From Negativicoccus succinicivorans (lineage in GTDB: Bacteria > Bacillota > Negativicutes > Veillonellales > Negativicoccaceae): a stretch of 64,000 nt of DNA. Shown piece by piece: positions 1 through 8,071 of this stretch (positions are counted from its first letter, which is position 1; the number at the start of each line of letters is the position of its first letter). The position numbers and the translations under genes were made by a program. The notes under the pieces are model-generated. The model saw nothing but the letters and a program-made list of their open reading frames with translations. It had not been told where the DNA came from and made no database searches. Location of the stretch: assembly GCF_014207605.1 (NCBI RefSeq), contig NZ_JACHHI010000006.1, positions 1-64,000 of the forward strand, given 5' to 3'.

Positions 1-53
1 TGTTAGGCACGCCGCCAGCGTTCGTCCTGAGCCAGGATCAAACTCTCCATGAT
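1..53 (-). rRNA. rrs: 16S ribosomal RNA, 5' end only
   Basis: Read on the minus strand, the first bases contain the universal start of 16S rRNA: AGAGTTTGATCCTGGCTCAG followed by GACGAACGCTGGCGGCGTG. The conserved AGAGTTTGATC begins at position 46, so by analogy with E. coli numbering the mature 5' end lies near position 53. The gene runs off the window edge; only about 50 nt are visible. Confidence 0.97.
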
Positions 54-193
54 AGTTTGATTGCTCATTTGTTTGCCTTGTTGCCAAGGACTTTTTGTAA
101 TTGACTCGGGTCTGTATATTCAGACCCGCACATTGGCGTTAATTCATTGCATTGTTCAGTTTTCAAAGAACCGTGTCGCTTCGTGCGACTTTT

Positions 194-299
194 ATAGTAT
201 ACCAAACACTTGGCATTATTGTCAAGCATTTACTATATTCTATTTCGTCGCCGTTCCTTGCGGCTTGATTATCATAGCATTGCGATTATATCTTGTCAA
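194..299 (-). promoter_or_regulatory. Tandem rRNA promoters P1 and P2
   Basis: Two near-consensus sigma-A-type promoters face the 16S gene. The distal one has TTGACA at 299-294, a 17-bp spacer and TATGAT at 276-271. The proximal one has TTGACA at 225-220, an 18-bp spacer and TATACT at 201-196. Predicted starts are near 264 and 189, giving a pre-rRNA leader of about 135-210 nt. Paired promoters before rrn operons are the usual arrangement. Positions 300-481 hold nothing recognisable. Confidence 0.8.
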
Positions 300-481
300 G
301 AATATTTTACGGATATTTGAGTAGATTTTTGCAAACTCATATATATGTATTTAAGTGTATGTAAATCATGTAGCGTAAGCCAATGCTTTTGTCTTTTCTA
401 AAACCAATTGTAATGTAAAGTTTCCACCATAAATTTCATTGCAAATGACGCCAGCAACGCCTATCGTATATGTACCTGACG

Positions 482-514
482 AAAAAGCGCCGCCTCGATA
501 AGGCAACGCTTTTT
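482..514 (-). terminator. Terminator downstream of potE
   Basis: The outer arms AAAAAGCG and CGCTTTTT enclose an inner GCC/GGC pairing. The A-tract on the plus strand gives a U-run for minus-strand transcripts, and a T-run exists in the other direction too, so it may work both ways. Confidence 0.6.
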
Positions 515-578
515 ATGTTTTTATATTTATAGTATTTATAGTATTGTGTGGCAATGCGAGATACGTGAAACCGATCAT

Positions 579-1910
579 TCATTTCCAAGCGGGCAGACTG
601 TATTGGACCCGTTCGGGACGACGAGCCACGGTACCGCGATAAAGCAGGTAACCGATAAAAAGCACAATTACGGCACCGCGAATCGCTCCCAGACCTGCCG
701 CATATATGGCGTACATGGAATACGCAAGCGCCAAAGCGGAGATCCCGCGCATCCACCGGATCTGTTTGATCGGCAAACCGGCGGCCCGCAAAAGTGTCGG
801 CGCGGCGAGGCAGCAGTACAGATAGGGTACGACATTGGTTACCACAGCGAGATTGACCAATCTTTCAAATTGCGCAAACAGGTATTCGTCCATGGTCATC
901 AATGCCAGCAGCGATTGAAGGACCAGCAGAATCAACGTGCCGTTAACAGGCACGCCCTGTTTGGAAAGGCGGCCGAATATTTTCGGAAACACGCCGCTTT
1001 GCGCGCTGCTTTTAAATACCTGCGCGAGCGTAAATTGCCAGCAAAGGAGCGCACCCATGCAGGAAACAACCATCATCGCCATAACGATTTTTCCAACGGT
1101 GCCGCCAAACAACACGGCGAAAGTCAAACCGAACGGCGCATTGGAATGCAACAAATCAAGATTCGGCACAATGCCCGCCATCACATTGGTTGAAGCAATG
1201 TAAACAACGGCGACGGCAAGCGTACCGAAAAAGGTGGCGCGCGGTACATCCCGCTGCGGATTTTCAATCGCGTCCATATTCACGGCCGCGGATTCAAAAC
1301 CGAGGAACGCCCAAAGAGTCAACGTGACGGATTCACTGACCGCGGAAAAGAACGGCGTCTCGGACGGATTCCACGACTCGATATAGAGCGTGGAATCAAA
1401 CCAAAACCAACCGGCGACGGTTAAGAAAAGAACGGGAAAAAGCGATCCCCAAACCGTCACGGAACTGATGCTCCCCGTCCAGCGGCTGCCGCCGAAATTG
1501 AGTACCCCCGCCACCCACAAAAGCAACATGGTCGCGGCGGCAATTTGGCCGGGATGCGGTTGCCAGCCGAAAAGAGTGGCCCCGTATCCGACCGCCGATA
1601 CGGCAATCGCCACATTGGCAATAATAAGGGAAACCGAATACGCGAAATTCGTCATGAAATAACCGGGCAAGCCGAAGCGATACGCGGCATAACCGCCCAT
1701 GCCGCCACTGTGCCGCGTGAACATGCCGCACTGGGCAAAAACGTGTGCCAAAAGCAATGAGCCGACCGCGGTCACCAACCAGGACAGAACGGAAATAGTC
1801 CCCACCTGCGCCAGCTTGGTAGGAAGCATAATGATCCCCGCACCCAACATATTCGCGGCGGTCAACATCGTCAGTTGCCACACATTCATTTTTTTCGTTA
1901 CTTTTGCCAA
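579..1910 (-). CDS. potE: PotE-type putrescine:ornithine antiporter (APC family)
   Basis: About 443 residues, matching the usual ~440 of E. coli PotE, and recognisably similar along its whole length: the first helix with GAGIIMLPTKLAQVGT, then GGMGGYAAY, then a segment resembling PotE around WAFLGFESA. It is an inner-membrane amino-acid/polyamine exchanger with about 12 helices and would swap putrescine for ornithine or a related pair. The TTG at 1910 is chosen as start because GAGGTGAG lies 5 nt upstream; a longer frame to 1955 would bury that ribosome site. No ornithine decarboxylase gene lies beside it, so the substrate is inferred from similarity only. It stands alone, with a 10-bp repeat array upstream. 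Confidence 0.88.
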   Translation of the reverse strand: MAKVTKKMNVWQLTMLTAANMLGAGIIMLPTKLAQVGTISVLSWLVTAVGSLLLAHVFAQCGMFTRHSGGMGGYAAYRFGLPGYFMTNFAYSVSLIIANVAIAVSAVGYGATLFGWQPHPGQIAAATMLLLWVAGVLNFGGSRWTGSISSVTVWGSLFPVLFLTVAGWFWFDSTLYIESWNPSETPFFSAVSESVTLTLWAFLGFESAAVNMDAIENPQRDVPRATFFGTLAVAVVYIASTNVMAGIVPNLDLLHSNAPFGLTFAVLFGGTVGKIVMAMMVVSCMGALLCWQFTLAQVFKSSAQSGVFPKIFGRLSKQGVPVNGTLILLVLQSLLALMTMDEYLFAQFERLVNLAVVTNVVPYLYCCLAAPTLLRAAGLPIKQIRWMRGISALALAYSMYAIYAAGLGAIRGAVIVLFIGYLLYRGTVARRPERVQYSLPAWK

Positions 1911-2030
1911 TGTACTCACCTCGCTTTGAATGTACCGTGGAGCGTTACGAGTCAAGTTCTTCGAAGCAATCGCAGACTCGTTGCGACTTGCCGACTATCG
2001 TATCAATAATAGAGCTAATTCGTGCGCGAT

Positions 2031-2090
2031 AGATCACGATAGATAATGATAGATAACGATAGATAACGATAGGTAATGATAGATATGAAT
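2031..2090. repeat. 10-bp tandem repeat array upstream of potE
   Basis: Six consecutive 10-bp units follow AGATAACGAT or close variants: AGATCACGAT, AGATAATGAT, AGATAACGAT twice, AGGTAATGAT, AGATATGAAT. The period equals one helical turn, so equivalent bases face the same side. A possible -10 for potE (TATTAT on the minus strand, 2011-2006) lies about 20 bp from the array, which fits an upstream binding array. The rest of 1911-2230 contains no gene. Confidence 0.75.
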
Positions 2091-2231
2091 AAATCATATT
2101 TTTGCTCGATTTTTCTCTTTGGTGCAGTTATTTTAACACCTATTCTCCTCTTTGCATAGTACTTTACAAAATTTATTTTCCGTTTTTAAAACGAATAGAA
2201 AACGCCCCGTTTTAGGGCTTTGGCCCTTACC

Positions 2232-2261
2232 TTGATAACCTCTTTTTATATTTGGTATAAT
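2232..2261 (+). promoter_or_regulatory. Promoter for the terC leader
   Basis: TTGATA at 2232-2237, an 18-bp spacer and TATAAT at 2256-2261. The predicted start near 2267 coincides with the first base of the aptamer stem. Confidence 0.7.
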
Positions 2262-2268
2262 AGTTTTC

Positions 2269-2390
2269 GTAAAAGGGAGTAACTAATTCGTCGTCGTCAA
2301 CAACCCTGCTGATAAAAAAGCTGGCGCGACCATCCGCAGGATGCAGTGAGACTTTTACTTGCAGCATGCAAGATAAAAGTCTCTTTCTTT
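2269..2390 (+). ncRNA. yybP-ykoY (Mn2+) riboswitch with terminator platform
   Basis: The element has the family signatures: a GGGAGTAAC-type loop near 2275-2283, a GTCGTCAACA segment, and the closing GTGAGAC near 2347. The aptamer base stem pairs GTAAAAG (2269-2275) with CTTTTAC (2352-2358). The same 3' strand also belongs to a terminator whose arms are 2348-2357 and 2374-2383, followed by TTTCTTT. The two structures exclude each other, so ligand binding should break the terminator and switch expression on. This family senses Mn2+ and commonly precedes TerC-type genes, as here. Confidence 0.85.
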
Positions 2391-2428
2391 ATGTTAAAAC
2401 GTCTCACGTTAGCCTGAAAGGTAGTGTC

Positions 2429-3151
2429 ATGGATTTTTTATCCCCTTCATTTTTACTTTCCCTCGGATCCATCATCCTTTTGGATTTGGTGCTCGCAGGT
2501 GATAACGCGGTCGTGATTGCGATGGCGGCTCGCCAATTGCCGCCGCATTTACAAAAGCGGGCGATTTTTATCGGTACGGCCGGCGCGATCATCGTTCGCG
2601 CGCTGATGACCGTAATCGCCACATGGTTATTAGGCGTGCCTCTGATCCAGGCGATCGGCGGTCTGATTTTAATTCCGATCGCGATCAAGCTACTGCATCA
2701 GACGGGCAAGGATTCCGATACGGTCGTCGCCGCCACGTCACTCGGCGGCGCGATTCGTACGATTATCGTGGCCGATGTCGCGATGGGAATTGATAATGTG
2801 CTTGCCATCGCCGGCGTTGCCCAAGGTAATATTATCCTCGTAATAATCGGCCTTTTGGTCAGCATCCCGTTGGTGGTTTGGGGCAGTCAACTGATCGCCC
2901 GACTGATGGATCAATATCCGATCCTGGTGCCCGCGGGGGCGGCCTTGCTCGGTTACGCGGCCGGTACGATGATCGTGCACGATTCGATCGTCGGTCGCTA
3001 CCTGCTCAACATTTCGCCGCTCATGGAATACTTCGTTCCCGCCGCGATCATTCTGTTCATTCTCGGTTTACCGCGCCTGCTGAGCAAAAAATCATCTGCA
3101 TCGACAGATACGACAGTTACCGAAGACAAGATGAATAACGAACAAAAATAA
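2429..3151 (+). CDS. TerC family membrane protein, riboswitch-controlled copy
   Basis: 240 residues, almost entirely hydrophobic, with the TerC/YkoY signature DLVLAGDNAVVIAMAAR near residues 17-33 and a second acidic motif around IIVADVAMGIDNVLAIAG. These paired Asp/Asn motifs inside helices are the conserved metal-site candidates of the family. TerC proteins are polytopic inner-membrane proteins linked to Mn2+ export or supply of Mn2+ to exported enzymes. The ATG at 2429 follows GAAAGGTAG; the frame is open further upstream but that part overlaps the riboswitch terminator. A second TerC gene follows after 21 bp. The leader makes Mn2+ the likely physiological metal. Confidence 0.88.
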   Translation: MDFLSPSFLLSLGSIILLDLVLAGDNAVVIAMAARQLPPHLQKRAIFIGTAGAIIVRALMTVIATWLLGVPLIQAIGGLILIPIAIKLLHQTGKDSDTVVAATSLGGAIRTIIVADVAMGIDNVLAIAGVAQGNIILVIIGLLVSIPLVVWGSQLIARLMDQYPILVPAGAALLGYAAGTMIVHDSIVGRYLLNISPLMEYFVPAAIILFILGLPRLLSKKSSASTDTTVTEDKMNNEQK

Positions 3152-3172
3152 TTTTTAAGTGAGGTCCTGGTA

Positions 3173-3853
3173 TTGGAAATTTTAACGTTACAATTTTGGC
3201 TCTCCGTAGCGTCCATTATTGTTTTAGATTTAGTATTGGCCGGCGATAACGCTGTCGTCATCGCGATGGCGGCGCGGCAGTTGCCGGCGCGTTTGCAAAA
3301 TAAGGCCATCATTATCGGCGCGGCCGGTGCCATCCTGGTGCGGGCGTCGCTGACTCTGGTCGCGGTCAAGCTGCTAACGATACCTCTTTTGCAGGTCATC
3401 GGTGCGTTGATTTTAATTCCGATCGCCATCAAACTTTTGCTGCCGCAGGAAAATTCGTCAACCGGCGTAAAAAAAGTCGCCTCGCTCGGCTCGGCCGTGC
3501 GTACGATTATCATTGCCGACGTGGTCATGAGTTTGGATAATGTGTTGGCCGTCGCAGGCGCGGCGCAGGGTGATCCGCTACTCGTCATCATCGGTTTGCT
3601 CATCAGTATCCCGCTGATTATCGGCGGCAGTAAACTGATCGCCCATTTCATGGAACGTTTCCCGCTGCTGATTCCGCTCGGGGCCGCGATCCTCGGTCAT
3701 ACATCAGGCGTTATGCTGCTGCACGACGGCATCGTCGGTCCATATCTTACGGCCTATATTCCGTACGCCGCCTATGCGGTTCCCGCACTGACGATTGCCA
3801 TTGTGCTACTCGTACCGTATGCGCTCGTGCATTGGTCCAAAGGGCAACGCTGA
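3173..3853 (+). CDS. TerC family membrane protein, second copy
   Basis: 226 residues with the same motifs as the preceding gene: DLVLAGDNAVVIAMAAR near the N-terminus and IIIADVVMSLDNVLAVAG in the middle. The two proteins are clear paralogues, differing mainly at the N-terminus and in the C-terminal tail, which is shorter here. The start is TTG at 3173, 4-5 nt after GTGAGGTCC. Co-transcription with the first copy, and so control by the Mn2+ riboswitch, follows from the 21-bp gap and the lack of any terminator between them. Tandem copies suggest a hetero-oligomer or two related metal roles; that is inference. Confidence 0.87.
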   Translation: MEILTLQFWLSVASIIVLDLVLAGDNAVVIAMAARQLPARLQNKAIIIGAAGAILVRASLTLVAVKLLTIPLLQVIGALILIPIAIKLLLPQENSSTGVKKVASLGSAVRTIIIADVVMSLDNVLAVAGAAQGDPLLVIIGLLISIPLIIGGSKLIAHFMERFPLLIPLGAAILGHTSGVMLLHDGIVGPYLTAYIPYAAYAVPALTIAIVLLVPYALVHWSKGQR

Positions 3854-3858
3854 CAATA

Positions 3859-3889
3859 AAAAAACACCGCTTTGAGCGGTGTTTTTTTT
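3859..3889. terminator. Bidirectional terminator between terC and the SDR gene
   Basis: AAAAACACCGCT and AGCGGTGTTTTT form a perfect stem with T-runs in both directions between two convergent genes. Confidence 0.9.
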
Positions 3890-3895
3890 ATTACT

Positions 3896-4660
3896 TTATT
3901 TGCTTTTGTGAATCATCGATCCGGTCGCCTGTTGGTTCGCCAAGATCGTCACATCACTGATCTGCACGCGTCGCGGTCGGGAAATGACGAACGCAATGAT
4001 TTCAGCGATATCCCCCGGCGTCAACGCTTCCACACCAGCATAAACCGCCGCCGCGCGGTCGCTATCCCCTTTAAACCGAACTTTTGAAAACGGTGTTTCG
4101 ACAATGCCGGGCATGATCGTCGTCACTTTAATGTCGGTGGCGATCGTTTCAATACGAATCGCATCGCCGAGCATTTTGACGGCGGCTTTTGTGGCGCAGT
4201 ACACGGCGCCGCCGGCGTACGCGCCTTGCCCCGCGGTCGAGCCGAGGTTCACGATATGACCTTGGCCGCGCTCGATCATCGCGGGCAGCATCGCTCGCGT
4301 CACGTACAATAAACCTTTCACATTTGTATTGACCACCTCATCGACATCATCGAGATCATTTTCCGCATAAGGCTTCAATTCTCTCGCCAGGCCGGCGTTA
4401 TTGATCAAAACGTCGGGCACAAGACCCTCTTCCACAAGCTGCTGACCGACGCGTTCCACCATAGCACGCTTAGTCACGTCCAGCGGAAAAATATGCGCTT
4501 TCGTGCCGTATTTTTGTCCCCATGCGGCGGCCGCTTGCACCATCGGTTCGGTGCGTCGAGCGAGCAATACTAATGTATAGTTGTTCTGTGCCAAGAGTTC
4601 GGCGGTAGCCATGCCTATGCCGGAGCTCGCTCCGGTAATCATTACGATAGGTTGCGTCAT
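3896..4660 (-). CDS. Short-chain dehydrogenase/reductase, YdfG-like
   Basis: 254 residues of classical SDR type. It has the Rossmann glycine motif TGASSGIG near residues 9-16, the ADP-ribose-site NNAG near residue 85, and the catalytic Tyr-Lys pair in YCATK. The stretch GSTAGQGAYAGGAVYCATK and the C-terminal part resemble YdfG/serine dehydrogenase-type enzymes that oxidise 3-hydroxy acids with NADP+. The ATG at 4660 follows GGGAGGG; the codons upstream of it are the ribosome binding site itself. It is a single-gene unit divergent from yjiH. The substrate cannot be decided from sequence. Confidence 0.85.
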   Translation of the reverse strand: MTQPIVMITGASSGIGMATAELLAQNNYTLVLLARRTEPMVQAAAAWGQKYGTKAHIFPLDVTKRAMVERVGQQLVEEGLVPDVLINNAGLARELKPYAENDLDDVDEVVNTNVKGLLYVTRAMLPAMIERGQGHIVNLGSTAGQGAYAGGAVYCATKAAVKMLGDAIRIETIATDIKVTTIMPGIVETPFSKVRFKGDSDRAAAVYAGVEALTPGDIAEIIAFVISRPRRVQISDVTILANQQATGSMIHKSK

Positions 4661-4752
4661 GGTTTTTCCCTCCCTGATCATTTCTATTTGCAGTATACCA
4701 TAGCATTTTTAGCAAAATACAGACACCTTATTGAGAAAAAATGAAAAGTATA

Positions 4753-4781
4753 TTGCAAATGGATTTTTGTTTGTGTACAAT
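4753..4781 (+). promoter_or_regulatory. Promoter for yjiH-yjiG
   Basis: TTGCAA at 4753-4758, a 17-bp spacer and TACAAT at 4776-4781; the start codon of yjiH is 30 bp downstream, after AAAGGAGG. Confidence 0.7.
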
Positions 4782-4810
4782 GGACTAAATAAATTAAAAG
4801 GAGGCTGAGT

Positions 4811-5602
4811 ATGGCTCAAACAAATGAAGAAGTTCGCGATACCGAACTTCACCAAGAAGAGATTCGTCCTGACGCCACTGCGACGGATCCTGTAGTGACA
4901 AACCCTGCCCCCCGGCCGGCGACGCCTCAAGAAGAGGGCCCCGCGATTACCTGGGGAAGCTATGTGGCATTTTTCGGAGCATTGCTGTTTTTCTCCGGTC
5001 TTTTTGCCGAGGCGGCCGGCTGGTGGAAAGTGTTTGACTTTTCGGTCCTCAACGGCAGTTTCGGTACCTGGGAAACAGCGGCCGGTAAGATGGCTTCGTT
5101 CCGCGGTTCCGGCGGCACCGGTGCGCGCGACGGTTTTGTGTTTGCGCTGACGTTGCTTCCGGCTTTGATTTTCGCGATCGCTCTCATCCATGTGGTCGAA
5201 GGCTACGGCGGCTTGAAGGTCGCTCAAAAAATGCTTTCGCCGTTACTGCGTCCGCTCTTGGGCATCCCGGGCGTGTGCGGTCTGGCGATGATCGCGAACT
5301 TGCAGACGACCGATGCGGCGGCCGGCATGACCAAAGTGCTCTATGAAGACGGCTTGATTACCAGCCGTGAACGTTCCATTTTCTGCGGCTATCAGATTTC
5401 CGGCTCCGCGCCGCTTTCGAATTATTTCTCTTCGGGCGTAGCCGTGTTTTCCATCCTCTTGGTACCGATCGGCTTGCCGATACTGGTCATTATGATTTTC
5501 AAATTTATCGGTGGCAATATCGTTCGCTTCTATCTGCGCGCCACGGAAGGCCGTGACCCGAAAGGACAGATCACCGAAGGAAAGGCGGGTGACGTCGCAT
5601 GA
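4811..5602 (+). CDS. yjiH: YjiH-like inner-membrane protein (nucleoside-recognition/gate domain)
   Basis: 263 residues with a charged, proline-rich N-terminal tail of about 45 residues and then about six hydrophobic segments. It matches the YjiH family, which carries the nucleoside-recognition 'gate' domain also seen in nucleoside transporters and spore-maturation proteins SpmA/SpmB. The family's substrate is not established. The gene overlaps yjiG by 4 bp (ATGA) and iadA follows, the same three-gene order found in E. coli, so it may import or export a peptide or amino-acid product linked to isoaspartyl dipeptide turnover; that link is inference from synteny. Confidence 0.82.
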   Translation: MAQTNEEVRDTELHQEEIRPDATATDPVVTNPAPRPATPQEEGPAITWGSYVAFFGALLFFSGLFAEAAGWWKVFDFSVLNGSFGTWETAAGKMASFRGSGGTGARDGFVFALTLLPALIFAIALIHVVEGYGGLKVAQKMLSPLLRPLLGIPGVCGLAMIANLQTTDAAAGMTKVLYEDGLITSRERSIFCGYQISGSAPLSNYFSSGVAVFSILLVPIGLPILVIMIFKFIGGNIVRFYLRATEGRDPKGQITEGKAGDVA

Positions 5603-6084
5603 GTGAAGTACGTACTGTCAAAGTAAAACGCAAAGGCTTCATTGAGCTCTTCACTGAAGGCGCGTACAACGGTCTGATGATCGGTATTCGCAACATGCTG
5701 CCGAACGTCATGCTCGCTTTCATCCTGATTCACGCGTTAAAAATCACGGGGCTTTTGGATTGGATCGGCTCGATCGCAGGTCCGATCATGTCGCTCTGGC
5801 TTCTGCCGGGTGTCGCGATCACCGTGATCATGGCGTCATTGCTTTCAATGGGCGGCGCTATCGGCATCATGGCGGCCCTCTTAGCCGCCGGCGCTATCAG
5901 CCCGTACGAAGCGACCGTAATGGTACCGGCCTGCTACCTGATGGGCAATCCGGTGCAAAACGTTGGCCGCGTATTGGGTACGGCGGAAGTTCCGGGAAAA
6001 CATTATCCCATCATCATTTTCATCTGCGTATTTAACGCAATGGCTTCCATCTGGGCCATGGAATTGATCATGACATTATTCTAA
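5599..6084 (+). CDS. yjiG: YjiG-like inner-membrane protein
   Basis: 161 residues with several hydrophobic helices, including a glycine-rich MGGAIGIMAALLAAGAIS segment and the conserved ending around CYLMGNPVQNVGRVLGTAEV. It belongs to the same gate-domain superfamily as YjiH and most likely forms one complex with it, in the way SpmA pairs with SpmB. Its start codon overlaps the yjiH stop, indicating translational coupling. A short hairpin terminator follows before iadA. Confidence 0.83.
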   Translation: MSEVRTVKVKRKGFIELFTEGAYNGLMIGIRNMLPNVMLAFILIHALKITGLLDWIGSIAGPIMSLWLLPGVAITVIMASLLSMGGAIGIMAALLAAGAISPYEATVMVPACYLMGNPVQNVGRVLGTAEVPGKHYPIIIFICVFNAMASIWAMELIMTLF

Positions 6085-6111
6085 AACGCCGCCCTTCGGG
6101 GCGGTTTTTGC
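6085..6111 (+). terminator. Intra-operon terminator between yjiG and iadA
   Basis: CCGCCC-TTCG-GGGCGG stem followed by TTTTT, in a 42-bp gap between two genes of the same unit. It probably reduces rather than abolishes iadA transcription, since no separate promoter is evident. Confidence 0.75.
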
Positions 6112-6126
6112 TGAAAGGATACCTTT

Positions 6127-7296
6127 ATGCTGACCTTATTAAAGAATGCGCATGTATTTGCGCCGGAAGACCTCGGAACGAAAGATATTTTAATCGCCAA
6201 CGGCGTCATCGAAGCCATCGATGACCAACTTGATGTGCAAGGCGTGGAAGTGGAAATAATCGACTGCGAAGGTATGCGGTTGATTCCCGGTTTTATCGAC
6301 GGCCACGTTCATATCACGGGCGGCGGCGGCGAAGGCGGCTTTCATACCCGCACGCCGGAAATGCCGTTATCCGGCGCGACACGCTGCGGCGTGACCACCA
6401 TTTGCGGCCTGTGCGGTACCGACGGCGTGACCCGTTCGCAGGAAAACTTACTCGCCAAAGCGTATGCGTTGGAAAATGAGGGCCTCACCGCCTACATGTA
6501 TGTCGGTTCGTACGAAGTACCGACACCGACCATCACCGGCAGCATTCGTTCCGATATCATGCTGATCGATAAATGTATCGGCGCCGGCGAAATCGCCGTT
6601 TCCGATCACCGTTCGTCGCAACCGAATTACGATCTCTACCGCGATATCGTCGCGCAGGTGCGCGTTGGCGGCATGCTTGCGGGCAAAGCGGGCATCGTCA
6701 ATTTCCACATGGGCGACGGCGAGCGCGGACTCGAGCCGCTGCGTCAGATCGCCAACGAAACGGAAATTCCTTATACCAACATGCTGCCGACCCACACCAA
6801 CCGCAACGAACATCTGTTTAACGAGGCGGTCCAATATGTTAAAGACGGCGGCTATATCGACCTCACATCCTGCGTCAGTCCGGAATTAGGGAGCAAACAT
6901 GCCGTCAAACCGTCCAACGCAATCCGCCGCTTAATCGATGAGGGTTGCGACATGTCGCACGTCCTGATGAGTTCGGACGGCTACGGTTCGGTGCCGCTTT
7001 TTGATGATCACGGCAACAACATTGGCGTCGGTATCGGCGATCAGTCCTCACTGATGACCGAATTCCGCGATGCGGTCGAAACGGAAGGCTGCGACTTTTC
7101 GACGGCCCTTTCCATTCTCACCAAAAACGTCGCCGACCTCTTCCGCTTCAAGAATAAAGGCGAAATCGCCGTCGGCAAAGATGCCGACTTCATGACGATC
7201 AACGACCGGTTTGAACTGCAAAAACTGTGGGCCAAAGGCCGTCTCATGGTCGATAAAGGTGAACCGATCGTCTTTGGCACATTTCAAAAGCATTGA
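6127..7296 (+). CDS. iadA: Isoaspartyl dipeptidase (beta-aspartyl-peptidase)
   Basis: 389 residues, the normal length for IadA, a zinc-dependent amidohydrolase that splits beta-aspartyl dipeptides arising from damaged proteins. Visible features are the metal motif GHVHITGGGGEGG near residues 60-72 (first two His ligands), an SDHRSSQP segment, a GKAGIVNFHMGDG segment carrying a later His, and the ASP-ligand region MSSDGYGS. The start ATG lies 7 nt after GAAAGGA. It is the third gene of the yjiH-yjiG-iadA unit. Confidence 0.93.
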   Translation: MLTLLKNAHVFAPEDLGTKDILIANGVIEAIDDQLDVQGVEVEIIDCEGMRLIPGFIDGHVHITGGGGEGGFHTRTPEMPLSGATRCGVTTICGLCGTDGVTRSQENLLAKAYALENEGLTAYMYVGSYEVPTPTITGSIRSDIMLIDKCIGAGEIAVSDHRSSQPNYDLYRDIVAQVRVGGMLAGKAGIVNFHMGDGERGLEPLRQIANETEIPYTNMLPTHTNRNEHLFNEAVQYVKDGGYIDLTSCVSPELGSKHAVKPSNAIRRLIDEGCDMSHVLMSSDGYGSVPLFDDHGNNIGVGIGDQSSLMTEFRDAVETEGCDFSTALSILTKNVADLFRFKNKGEIAVGKDADFMTINDRFELQKLWAKGRLMVDKGEPIVFGTFQKH

Positions 7297-7320
7297 GCTT
7301 TTCGCACCGGCACGGCAATA

Positions 7321-7350
7321 AAAAAGAACCGCAAGCGCGGTTCTTTTTTG
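7321..7350. terminator. Bidirectional terminator after iadA
   Basis: AAAAAAGAACCGC and GCGGTTCTTTTTT form a stem with T-runs in both directions, between convergent genes. Confidence 0.9.
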
Positions 7351-7359
7351 ATTGGTTTT

Positions 7360-7794
7360 TTACGCCCAGATTTTTTTCATCAGACCGGAGTAATTCTCCG
7401 TCAGGTGACCGACCATAACATCCAAAATCACACGGATTAATTCCGGATTGAAGTCATCATCCGTTGTCGGTACGCAGGCGTCCAGGAAAATATTTCCTTC
7501 TTCATCGAGAAAATATTTGAAGACTTTGTACGAACGGTTTTGTTCGTTCAGGTAGGTCAATACCTGTTCTTCATTTTTCTCTTTGAGCGCGCCCGTCGCC
7601 ACCTGGACACGAATCATAACGTAGATGGTGTCATCGACGAAAAGCGCCGTCGGCAGGCTTTGACCTTCCGTTTGGATATGGGAACGGAACACATGCGTGT
7701 GGATTTCATCACCGATCTCTTCCACCTGGAAGATACCCGGATGATTTGCTTCAAAATACTCTTTCAGTGCTTTTGCTTTTGTTGCCTCGGCCAT
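7360..7794 (-). CDS. YbjN-like protein (type III secretion chaperone-like fold)
   Basis: 144 residues, no membrane segment or signal peptide. The pattern of short strands followed by NEQNRSYKVFKYFLDEEGNIFLDACVP and a C-terminal helix is typical of YbjN/sensory-domain proteins related in fold to type III secretion chaperones. Function in this family is poorly known, and no secretion genes lie nearby. The start follows GAGGAGG by 7 nt. It is a monocistronic gene sharing a terminator with iadA. Confidence 0.55.
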   Translation of the reverse strand: MAEATKAKALKEYFEANHPGIFQVEEIGDEIHTHVFRSHIQTEGQSLPTALFVDDTIYVMIRVQVATGALKEKNEEQVLTYLNEQNRSYKVFKYFLDEEGNIFLDACVPTTDDDFNPELIRVILDVMVGHLTENYSGLMKKIWA

Positions 7795-8008
7795 ATTGAT
7801 GCCTCCTCTGTAGTGGTCATATAATAATTTTATTATAAACTAAAAAACGAGCGCGGTACAGTCACAAAAGTAAAGCAACATCGTATGCATGTCTTTTTTA
7901 CATTTCATTGACAAGACAGAAACACGATGGCCAATAACCGCTGCCGTTGTTTCCTGCCGGTTTTAACACCGCTGTCGCGGGGGGGTAACTAAGTCATCAC
8001 TTTTACAC

Positions 8009-8040
8009 AAAAAAGGACAAGCATTTGCTTGTCCTTTTTA
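8009..8040. terminator. Terminator of the ribose operon
   Basis: AAAAGGACAAGC and GCTTGTCCTTTTT pair around ATTT, with T-runs in both directions, directly downstream of rbsB. The region 7795-8008 between it and the YbjN-like gene shows no gene. Confidence 0.88.
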
Positions 8041-8071
8041 TCTACCTCACCAAGTTGTCATGGAACTGCGT

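Noticed and set aside
2031-2090. CRISPR-like reading of the 10-bp repeats
   Set aside because: Units are 10 bp, contiguous, without spacers, and no cas genes occur in the window.
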